Part shown: positions 25,601-37,600 of the stretch, one piece after another | Position numbering within the stretch: position 1 is the first letter of the stretch | How the letters are laid out: each line of letters opens with the position of its first letter | NCBI GenBank assembly: GCA_037954235.1 | Contig: JBBMOA010000006.1 | Coordinates: 28,169,041-28,233,040 of the forward strand | Length of the DNA stretch: 64,000 bases | DNA from: Aulostomus chinensis | Taxonomy: Eukaryota; Chordata; Actinopteri; Syngnathiformes; Aulostomidae | Direction: 5' to 3' | Notes under the pieces: model-generated | What the model was told of the DNA's origin: nothing | What the model saw: the letters and a program-made list of their open reading frames with translations, nothing else | The model's database searches: none | Position numbers and translations under genes: made by a program

Positions 25601-28600
25601 ACCAATCGCGAATACAAAAATGCTCATTGCTGTTCGCTTAAAAGAATCATCATATGAAGCCTTCCAAACTTCCCTCGTGTCATAATTACCCCAAAGAACA
25701 TTTAATGCTGCGCGAGAATTAACTGTTGAGAGCTGAGAGTGCAAATAAAAATAATGATATTAGTATTAGTGACAGCTGTGGCAGTGACAAGGATTGATTG
25801 CTCAGGCTGATTTTTGACCACACTAATGGTTTCGCTAGCCTAGCAGGGATGTGACACTCTCCTACCATGGCCTGACTCCTCCCCATCTGGACTGGTCACA
25901 GAGTCCTTCCCTCCAAAGTCTGAGCTGCACTCTGACCTCAGATCCTCGATCTTGTTGGGGATGTCTTCAGAGGTTGCACTGATACCTGCAGCAAAATAAA
26001 ACAAACACAGCGGTGTTAACCTTGAAGACAAAAGACACTCAGTGTCACCTCAGTCAACAGTGAAATGCCTCAGCTTGGCAACTGTCGAAAAATAGTAATG
26101 ATTAAAAAAAGAACCTGCGTGTTGAGAAAGAGAATATTTTTATATTTAGACTATACTGTATCTCTCAGATGGGAACCCAGTGGGAACTCTAAACTGGTAG
26201 CGTAAGCTCCCATGGGTTAGTGGAGAGGCAGAGATAAGAGTGATCATCAGATGCAGACTATCCATCGGCTAGATCCCTTGGGACTTTTTCCCGTGTGCCG
26301 AACCCAGAACGTCACCGCTGGCTTCTTAATCTAGGATACTACTTCATGCATGTCAGCCTCAAATGTCCAGCTGAGCCTACGGAAAGACAATCAGCATTAA
26401 CCTTTGTGTCATTCACAAATGTTTCCACTGACCCCACCACACTGCTGCCCAGTAACATCACTGTTCTAAATGGACTGCAGCAAACCCGGATGGATGCTGA
26501 AGTGGGTTTAAAACTAAATTCGTAAACTTGTACTTTCAAAACAAAGCAGAGTTTAAATCAGAGGTAGACCTGATTGTTTCAAAGACAGTAAACACAGTGA
26601 GAGGAAGTAACCGTGTGAGAAGAGGGGTTGGAAAAGGTAGATTTTATACCTGAGACAACGCTGAGACCAGGCGTGCTGGGTCTCGAGCTGACCTCTCTGA
26701 CCTCTGTATCATCAGAGGTGCTGCCAACTCCTGAACAGCTCTCCAGCTCCTGCAGCCGCTCCTCCTGTTTCAGGTCTGGGGCTTCTGCAAATGTATTGAA
26801 AAAACAAAGCACACAAGAAATAGACATGAACAGGACCTCTACACCAACAAGACATCTTACTCACAGCATTGATTTAAACTCTACGGTACTCATGGCTGTT
26901 GGCTACAGATGATGGTTGTTCTGTCACTCCGCCTGCCTCTTCTATTACAATTATTGGTAAGTCAAGCGCGCACATACGCATGAAATCAAACAAAGCATAC
27001 ATTATCATGTATAATAACTGCCAAACAAAACCATAAAGCTAGTGCGGCCAATTCTTTGGCTGCCCAACGGAGCTATTGGGTCAAACCCAGAGGCTCCATA
27101 CTAACAGCAGTACTCATTTGCATGCTCGTTAGTAATAATGTGTTGGTGAAGTGCTCTTCAGAGTGCAGTTTTCTGCTGCCGAACCATGAAACAAGCGCTC
27201 TACTCGAAGAAAGCCTCTGATCATGATATTACTGAGCAGAACAGGAGCAGCAAACGGAACAAAAAGCAATCAAGACACTCATGCATGTCATTTCTACACA
27301 GCACATATTGAGATGGTGTACATGTTCAATTAACATAAGGTACAGGCTTTTCAAGGAAACACTTAACGCTGTTAATAAAGCACTTTGATGCAGTTTTCAC
27401 AAAGCAGTGATTTTCAAAAGCCTTAGTAAAGCGCATCATCTCTCATTAAGAAAATGTTTGTATTCATAAAGCAAGAACAAAAGAAATCCGTGATTACATA
27501 GAACTGTATTTGAATTGACGCTGATGTACAATTCATGGATGTTTAGTGATTACCGGTATAACAAAATAAAAATGCGCACACCAGTCTCACAGCAATGCAA
27601 TGTGAAGTCTCGCCAAAAGAACTGACACTATGTAAACTGACTGAGGACAGCTGCTGTCCTTGTGCTTCCCTCCCCACTGCTCCACCACAGGTGCAAACAC
27701 ACCTGGTGGTCCCTCCAAGGAAACCATGAGCTGCCTTTTACTGGCACACATGGATCTGCCCTGAAAGACAGGCATGTGCATACAAATATGATGACAGATG
27801 CGTGCCCACATTTTTGGTGTGGAACGCAGTGCAACCACACCTGGTGTCCCTACCCCCACGAAAATGGGATAAACATGAATATGCATGCATGCATGCATGT
27901 ATGCATATACGTGTGCATGCAAACATTTATTTACAGTGTTCTGGGGGTGAAGTTCAGGAATTGCAACAATAGCCAAAGACAACAAACAGACCAAAAAAAA
28001 AAAAAAATCCTGGCAAGCCACCTGAGTCACTGGGCAGGACCTCCACGCTCCAGGCCTCACTAGTGGTCTCCGAGATGGTGGAACCATAGGGGTCCAGAAG
28101 TACTGAGCTTGAGCCAGGGAGACACAGCAGGCTGCCAAGCATGTTCTCTGCAGCTGCCCCTGAAAACAGAAAAAACACAGTTAACCTTCTTCTGCACCGT
28201 TAAACAGCTTTTTTTTGGTCTAGCAAAGTGTTGAAACAGCAAGAAGTCACCTCTGTAACCACAAAGTCAACTTGGGGGCGTCTTTTTGTTCTCTACCAAG
28301 TCTCTTTTTGTTGTGCAGGCACGAGTATTGATTCATATTCTGTAATTAGTAGTAATAAATTATTCAGAGTTTCAGTATGAGCGGAACTTGAGAATGCCAC
28401 AGCTGAAATTAGACCTTCTTCAGCAGATGAAGTTTTTTTTAGATATACTCTCAATTAATATTCAATTGAATAATGAAATCTTTAAAAAAATTGGTGAGAT
28501 TTTCATACAGCTTATTTTGTCCATCCAAAAAATATGTATTTACATCATAACAACAATGTTCTCAACATTTCAGAAGCAGAATATCTGCTTGACAGTGACA

Positions 28601-31600
28601 CAAAAGATCAATTCTCAAAACAGATGCTGAGCCTTTTTTTCATTGACTACTTGCGTGATTCTAGCTGTATACTTAATCCATTAATTTAATGTTTCACATC
28701 TTAATTAAAAATTGAAGTGTTCCATCAGATTCACACCTTAAGCTCTGACTTTTAAACAACATTGTGAAATACCCTGAGATAAGCAAAAACACAAAATAAA
28801 CCCTGACTAATTTCAGAGGTGGAGAGCTTTGCATACAGAGACACAGAGAGGGTTGGAGGTCCTATATTTCATGCAGGGACCCGCATGCACATATACCACT
28901 GTGCCAATGGTCAGAGGTTAATGGTAATATCTCACCCAGCCCTGGCCTCCAGGGCCCTGACTTTGAGCTGTTGATTACGCCTAGCATTACTCACAACCAA
29001 ATTACTGCTTTCCCATTAAGTCCTCAGCACAGTGTCCCTTCGTCTCCATTTGGAAAGACACAACTTAACAAGGCGGAAGAATGAGGAGAAGTGGGAAAAG
29101 AGCAAGTCGGTATGAGCGGTAGTCAATAACCAAGGCTCAAGACCAAAAAGTCGGCCTGCGGTAGCTGCACCCCTTGGTCCATCATGCTTCCACTTCATGG
29201 CGCACACACACCATGAGCACGAATGCATGCCAGCGCCCGGCAACAGTGTGTACAGATGTTGGCAGGGGCAGGGCTTTCATTGGCGGTAGGAGAGTTCTAT
29301 CCCGCTGTCCGTGTTTACAGTCTTCAAGGTAGGGGCGCAGAGTACTTGTCTTTCAGGTGGATGATTAAATGAGTGGCACAACAAGAAGTGAAACAATTAG
29401 AATTTCTGCCTCATTATCATGGTAATCTTATCAGTGGGATAATGAGGTATTAATGGATATTTAATGTGCATCTCATAACCCAATCCCTTGGAGAAAACAC
29501 ATAAGGAAATCGCTGTAAATTCACTTAATGATGGAAAAGTCCCCCAACGCCATATTCCGAAGAATGAAAAATGGTGGATGCAAATGAGAAGGAACCAAGG
29601 TCAATAAGACTGCGGGGACTGAATGAATGTCAGAGAGAGAGAGGGATAGAGAGAGAGGGGAGAAAGATGGGCAGGGGCGGGTTATGAAGAAGAAGACTGA
29701 GAGAGAGGAGTCAGAAAGATGGGGGTGTGAATAACACGGAGACTCAGATATTCTGTCTACATATGGCTTCACATTAAATGACTGTTCAAGGAGCTACACA
29801 GCCTGCTCAGACTTCCTGCCAGATTTAGCTCCGCAGAAGAAGAATTGGCCTTCTTAAATCTATTGATTATTCTTGCAAATAATCATCATCAAACTTCCTC
29901 GTTCTGCATCTTAAACATTTTGTGTAAATTGAGTACACAAATTATGAGTTTAAATAAAGAGTTTCAAAATTTAATAGAGTTCTTAGCAGGTGTACTTGTT
30001 TAAGCTAAATCCACTGAAGCGTGTATAAGCAGGGATTAAATTCTGCTGGAACATGTCATAGCACGTTCTGGGACCTCTGAGATTGAGACCGAGCGCCTCA
30101 CTTCTTTATCTGTTCTGTCAAATGTATGTTATGCCATTAAAGTTACTCATGAGTTGCATGTTTTCTTATTTTGTATGCAGTTTAAATCTGATTTTTAGGA
30201 GCGAGCAGAAAAAGTGTGGTGCCGTCTGAATCACACGATTGTTAACTTGATGTGATGTCACCAAGTGGGCAAGCAGAAGATCAGATCTTTTGATATGGCA
30301 GGGATTTTTTTTCCCCCATCTCTCTTCATATTAATAATGTTAACATCTTTTTTAAATTCTCTTGAGGGTCTTTAGAGTTGAGTACTGGATTTCTGGTATG
30401 GATGAGGCCCATTCTGGATCATAAAGTATTGCACATTCTGTTTTGTTGTCTTGCACTGCAATATTTGAATCACTGTGTGAGGGCATGGGGAAAATGACCC
30501 AAGCACCTTGTGACCATTACACAAACACCAACAAAAATGAATAAGTAAAAAAAAAAAAAAAAAACTAAACGCGCTGGTTACCATAAATGCACCAAGTTTA
30601 GGAACTCTGTTGAATTTGAGACTGAACAAAAAATATTCTAGTTTCTTGTACCTGGAAAAAAAACACTGAGACAGCCAGAGTATAATCAACATACAATCTC
30701 CAGAATTAAACGTAAAACTGAACATTAAATTAATTCAAAAAGAGGTTATGTCTGATGAGGTGGGTGCTACTTCTCTCTCGACTTGGCACTCGTGATGGAT
30801 GCAGGTGTTGTTGATTATAAAAAATGTATTTGGGTGAGGGATTAAAAGTGGACTATTATCTTTAAAATCATAGCAAAATAAAGAGGGAGGCAAATTCTTA
30901 GTGTTAACTTGCACTTCCTCCTGGTGTGTTTCAGACGTGATATGTTTTGGTTTGTAAAGTTCATTTTTTTTGTTAAAGTGTGTGGGCTGTTATTGTTTGT
31001 TTTTTGTTCCATTCCTGCTTGTTTCTAATCACGGGTTGAAAATAAGGTTCATCAAAACTGTTCATAATTAATGGCAGTCAGTTAAAAATGATCCACAATC
31101 ACAGAAACTGACCAAATGAAACATTACAGCGTTCTGATGTATTGCCCAGACCGATTACAAGCTCTGAGTCAGCGTTCTGAAGGCATCGTCAAGAGCTTGG
31201 GAACATGACGTTGAACGAGAATTAGTGAGTGCTGAAATTTCCAACTCAATAAAGTTATTCTAGTCCAAGCTGAGAACTTTCGATTCGGTAATGAATCCTC
31301 TAATGATTTACAAATATAAATTAAATGTAATTAGCATTGATTTTCAAATCCCATCCTTCTGTTATGAGAAAACACAGAATAATGGTTATATGTATGGATG
31401 TGGTGAAGTACTGCTGCACTGAACATCTTTGAGTAACCTGGGCTTTATAACTGCCCTTTCATGCCATTTCTTCTGTGTGCCACAAGGTGCTGACATTTCC
31501 CTAAATCTACGAGTGCAACAGTAATAGAGGGTCTTCAAGAGGAACAAATGAATCTAAAAATAAAGTACCACACTGACTTTTCAGGCAAGTCAAGTGATGC

Positions 31601-34600
31601 AGAGAGTAAAGCTTCTCACAGGAAACAAACCCACCTGCTATTTCCTGCAGCCGATCTTCATCCATGTTGGGGTCAAAGTCACTGCCCAGCACATCGGTGC
31701 TCCAAGTTTCGCTGACTGTCTCAGAAATATCGCGATCATCTGTCAGGCCCATCATGTCTCGGATCTCAAACTTGCGCAGTTTATCATCCAAATTGTCCTG
31801 AGTGGTGGCTGAAGAAGATATTCAGTAAGTTAGACTGGATCTGCTCATTTTTATCTGTCTTCAAAACTCCAATATTAAAAAACTGCATGAATTTTTTGAA
31901 ACGGTTGTCCTCGAAACCTTGTTCTCGTGCTAAAATAGTCTCAGTAGTCACAGGTACTCCTCCACAAAACTTGTTTTTTGTCAAAACACTAACACATCCT
32001 TCAGACATAAACTTAGCAAAAATTACAGTTAAAACAATTAATATGCTTCCAGTAAAGCTGATAATGCCTGTGGAAATTAAAACTTGGGAGGTACTAAAAA
32101 TCTCCACAGAAAAATTGTCAGAATAGGAGGAATAAAGATGATACACGTAAAGTTACGGATACAAAAGGAGTAGCAATGGAATTGTTGCTTCAAAAAGAAA
32201 GCAGAAACTATCCTATACACAAGGCCCAGCCTCACTTTACCAAAGGTACCACAGATGAAGTGAATAATAAAAACATGAGGACTGGTTGCGGAAAAATGCA
32301 ACATGACATCGGCTTCTGGATCTGTAGAAAAAAAAAACACAACAGTGACAGCATGTTTTTGTTTTTTAATTTTAAGATGATCTTGTATCAAGTAAAAAAG
32401 AGAATAGCTGGACTCAAGTCATTCTCATTTTGGTGAAAAGTCCTGCGATGCCTTTATTGTCGCAACACAGGTTTTTGAAAAAGCCAACACCTCCCTCCTC
32501 CCTTGAATAGGAGGCAAAACCATACAGATCACTGCTTTTTACCACCACACTCTTAGCACATACCCTGCTCATGTTCCAAAAGCTGCAGAGCCTCCACCCC
32601 ATTGCTCCCCGATGGTCCGGCTCCCAGCTCCGAAACAGACTCTCCCTCCAGGTCCAGAGATGACACAGAGTTAGAGCGATTAGATGGACCTGCCCGATCA
32701 GATATAGGTGATGAAAAAGACAAAATAACAGCTTGCTTTGCTTATGTCAACATATTTTAGAACAACCTGCAGATAGATGGTTATGACTTCAGCCACATTT
32801 TGCATAATCCTGCTTACAAGTTGATTTTCAGGGATGGTGGAAGTATATATGTGAATGTACAATTTTGACCTTTTTATTAATTTCTTGGGAAACCTTGTTG
32901 AGAGGGAAAAAAATATATTTACACAATATTTAATGTATAGGACAATACCTAGTAAGAGTTAAGATCCAGTAAACCAAAATTTATTTTCAGGGAAGGGTGA
33001 CTGCGTGTCATAAAAGGGGGAGCTTTTGGCTTTAGGAGAGGTCTGCGCTCTCCGAGAGTCCCTCTAGCATCATCATTTTTTGCTTCATGCATGTGAAGAC
33101 AGCGGACTGACCCTCTGAGATTCCTTCCAAGTTGTCGCTGCAGAGGGAGAAGCGCAGAGTTTTGTCTGGTTTGCCATGGAGTTTAGTGTCATCTGCATGG
33201 CCGTCCCCCTGGGCGCCATCAGGCATCTGCAGGTTCAAAACCTGAAGTGTAGAAGAAAGGGGAAGAGTACTGACAGTAAACAAGTGCCTGCATGACAAAA
33301 ATGTCACATATTCATTTTGAGGGTTTGATCTAGAACAGGGAGTTAGTCTTCCGTGGCATAAAAGGGTTCTTATCACTTGCACATAACAACCACAGACAAA
33401 GCACTAAAATGCATGACACAAGCTCGCAGAAATCATACCCTCCTTCGGTGACAGGAAAAAATATGACATTCAATTTATTACATCAGCTCTCCTGCAAATG
33501 AGGACATTAATTCAAGTCACATTACCTCATTCTCTGACATCATTCCAGGGACAGTTTGAGGACCAGTTCCTAGAGATATCACCAGCACTTCCTCTGGCAC
33601 CAGCTCCTGCAGAGACTCTTGGGAGCTAGCCTCTGCCTCCCCCTCCTGGGCTATGTTGGTACGGCTGCGACTGCGAGCAGCTGCTGCTTGGTGGATTGCA
33701 GAGAATTAATAAGGGGATTGTTATTTAGGAATATATGAAAACAACAATTGTTATTTCTGTTGTAAACCCTAACATCTTTTGTTGAATTTAGGAGAAAATA
33801 TTGAGGAATAAAATCACTGTTTAGCACAAAAGATTATTAACAGTGACAGTTTATGTGTCCAAGTCTTTATTCAAATGAAAAAAAACACTGATCAGCCGGA
33901 CTATTTAAATGACATGATTAGCCCAACAGTCATAAACGGAATGCATAAAAGGAGTAATTTGATTGAAGTTCATTTCTGTCAGCAAAATTAAATTGTCTCA
34001 TTCAGAATGAGCAACATCGGAATGTGTTATTCAGAGGAAATACCAACTGATGCGCTTCTACATTGTTTATGGGATTAAAAAGGCAGCCCTGACAGCTTAG
34101 CAATCACCTGACATTCAAACCACAAAAAAAGGCAAGTATTACATATTACAGCTCTATGGATTTATGTGGTTATTTTGCAACAGATTAATTTTTTCTTTAT
34201 CCATTTGATACAGGCCCAAAATTATAATAAAAAAAGAGGTAAAATAACTGCACAAGTAGACTGAGATTCTGGATTGGTTTGGATGTCTAATATTGACTAC
34301 TTCAAAAATGGCCTAAATATTTACATACATTCAAGACATGCAAACACATTACACTCATTCTGGGTTGTGTAACTTTTCTTCAAGGGGAATTTTTTTTATC
34401 TTTGTCTGGATTTAAGTACAAAACCAGCAGGAGCCCCTTTGTAAATCTTGAAAAGGGATGCTGGTTATGTGACACTTTACAAGAGGACAAGAACTCAGTT
34501 GAGAATTTCTGAGCTACCAGAAAAATAACCAAATAAGGAATTAGGGATGCACCAATACATCAGCCATAAATTGGTACAGGTTGAGTGAGATGGCATTCAC

Positions 34601-37600
34601 AGATGTCAGTGGTCAATGTTTATGTGCTGATGTGAAAGATACTAAATATCATTTGAGGAATATGTAGGATTGATTTTGTGCTCAGAGATGTTGTGATACA
34701 GGGCAAAAAAAGCTTTAAAATAGTCACTTTGGGGGAATAAAGATCAACAAAAGCATCAGAAAAATCCCACGGCTATCAGCCAAATTCTTATTCTCTACAA
34801 CTGCATAGCCCAGAATTTCACATTCGGCGCATTACTTTGGAGAACCAATAATATCTCTCAAAATCAATGTAATTACTTCTGCCCTTGGTGTCTCAGAGAT
34901 GAGAGAATGTCATACGTGCTATCAAGAACACAATCACACCATTGTAGAGCCAATATCATTAGGTGGTGTAGATAACTTCAGGAGTGTCGCCTTAATCTAA
35001 CCGTTATTTTAACTCTTGCACAGACCAGAAGGAGGTAAGGTGGGTGACACATTTTTCTTTACTCTATCCAGGAATGAAAAGCAATATTCTGCAGAATGAA
35101 GAAGCAAAAACAAAATGAGTGGAATATCTTAGCCCTAATAATGAACCAAAGCACTGTGTGCAGGGCAAAGCAAGCATGGTCAAAGCATGTGTACGAGAGC
35201 AGTGTGAGGTGTCAGTGGCTAGGTGGGGAGACTACTGTGCTGCTTGCTTCATGCACTGATGCTCTAACAGCAGTTGGGTGAAACAACAGATCTTTCAGTT
35301 CTAAGACAACAGACAACGACCCACCAAAAGGGGTTACTAAAGGAATGTGAGCAGACAGAGTGGTAGCTGTGGGGTCCCAGGATGTTATAGCAGCTAAGTG
35401 TTGTCCTGATCATTCATTGGCAGCAGGAAGGAAGGAGAAGGACAAAGTACAGAGAGTGTATCTCAGAATTTAGTATTTCAAGTATCAACTTTTGCATCAC
35501 GCTTTCATGTATGAATGTCATATTTCAGAGAAGCAAGCACAAGTGGATCATTTCTAATTAAGAGGGAGTTGCTGCAGAATCATTTGTCTTGAAAATGCTA
35601 ATGAAGGTGGTCTATGCATCTTTTCCATCCATTCCAATTAAAATGAGTTCATTTATATTTGGTAATTTAATTGGTTGTCATTTCTGTAATTGAGCCTCAA
35701 TCCAGGCCATGCTAATTATCTCCATAACAAGCTGAGAAGAAGCTCATTAGCTTCCTATAAAAACGCAGGCCTTTGACTAGCCATCACCACTCAGCTTGTT
35801 TATTTTGCTTCTCATTAGGCAAAATGTTACAATTTCATCCTCTGGTTCTGTGCTCAAATTGGGACATTCCAGTAAAGCAAAATGGCCTTTGGATCTGGAC
35901 AAGATGACTTTACAAGAGGTTGCATCACATTGAGCATGTCAATAAATCAATTTTGAGGACCAAAGTGACAGGAAGTGGAACAGTCAGAGGCTGTGTTACC
36001 TATGGGGAGTCTATTCTTCTTGTTGGCGGGAGTGGTAGCAGGGGAGAGCTGGGGGGTGTTGGAAGGGGTTAGTTCCAGACTGTTGCTCTTCACAGTTCGC
36101 GATTGGGGCACATTAGCCAAGAGGGTTTCCAGGGCCATGTGCTCTTCCTCCCGAAGATGGTCTCCCGCTGTCACACTACGCACAAAGTCCACCTATGCAA
36201 GTTAAAGAAAATAACATTCACTCTTCTATTTGTAGATCTGAATGACAAAGAACGCCATTGAGTTGGCTGTAACAAATATTCAGAGAAGAAACAAGGTTGT
36301 ATTGTAAATTTAAGACCAGTTTCATCACGGACATGCTACTGATCAAACATTACACTAAACTTTCACTGATGAACTTCAGAAATAAGCATGTATCATGTCT
36401 AAGAGGTACTTTAACGCTTCTACTTTTGTAATTTTTATTTATTATCATTATTATTATTTATCGTTAGTTATGCATCCTCCAACAAAGGTGCAACCATTTC
36501 TTTGCTGCAGAAACAAACGTATTTTCATCTGGTTGGAGCAGCACCAAATGAGAAACTGCTAGTTCAGGCAATAATTTGATACCACTATACAATAAGTCTC
36601 CTTGTATTATTATTATGTAAGATGAAGGTATGTTATACTACAGCATTACTATCCACCTAGGTTATATAGGCTATCAGATCTTGCTACCGAGATGGAAAAA
36701 AATGAAAAAGTACGGCATGCCTTCATCTTGCCAAACAGTGACCCCTCATCGATGTATGGGAAATTGGGTTGTAAGTCATTTACAACTTTAAATTAATGGT
36801 TCAAAAAGTCTTAGCAATGCAATTAATAATGCACTTAAGACAATTTATCCATCCATTATAAAGGAGAGACTTACTGTAAAGTGTTGCCAGTTATCTATTT
36901 TAAGGGTCGTGTCATTGTCTTCTGCCACCTTGGTTTGTAATAGTTTATTAGGGGCGAAGACCCTATTATGTTTGCTCGACACACTCGTTTTTTTATGCTT
37001 TTCATGCTGGGAGAGTTTTTTTCCGCTGTGGCAGGCTAATCAAAAATCATATGACCAGATTTTTTTTTGTTTTGTTTTGTTTTCCGAGGCAGGAAATTTT
37101 ACTTTCAGGCCATATCTCCCAGTCGTACCATGAACAATTCAAGGGCTCAAAATGAAACCACTCAAGAAATATCAAGCAGCCATTTCATGACCATATAATA
37201 CAACTAGGCACACTAGAGTGACCTACTAATATGCCCACCATTTATTATATGTCACCATTGTGTATCCAAGAATTTCAGTTATCTATCAGTTCAACTGACG
37301 CCACTTATACTTCATGTATGAGATCAGTGTGGAACCATGCTATGTAGGACCAGGCAGGCACGTAGGCTTAGACAAAGCAGAAGAAAAAGAAAAACAAATG
37401 CTTTAAGTTGATTACTATGTTCCTTTGTGCTTCTTAGTTCAACAATAAACTAAAACAGTGGAGTCAGCACAACAGTATAGCACAACTGATGTCGTCTGCA
37501 TGAAGATTTACAGCTGATGGTGCATCGAAAGTCTTTCGTATCCACCAGTGCAGCTAGAGGCAAAAAGTTTATCTGGAGCCCTGAATTCTGCTTGACCTGA

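Noticed and set aside
27587..28138. 183-codon minus-strand frame as a separate gene
   Set aside because: It is gapvd1 exon 11 read through into flanking introns; only 28022-28159 is coding.
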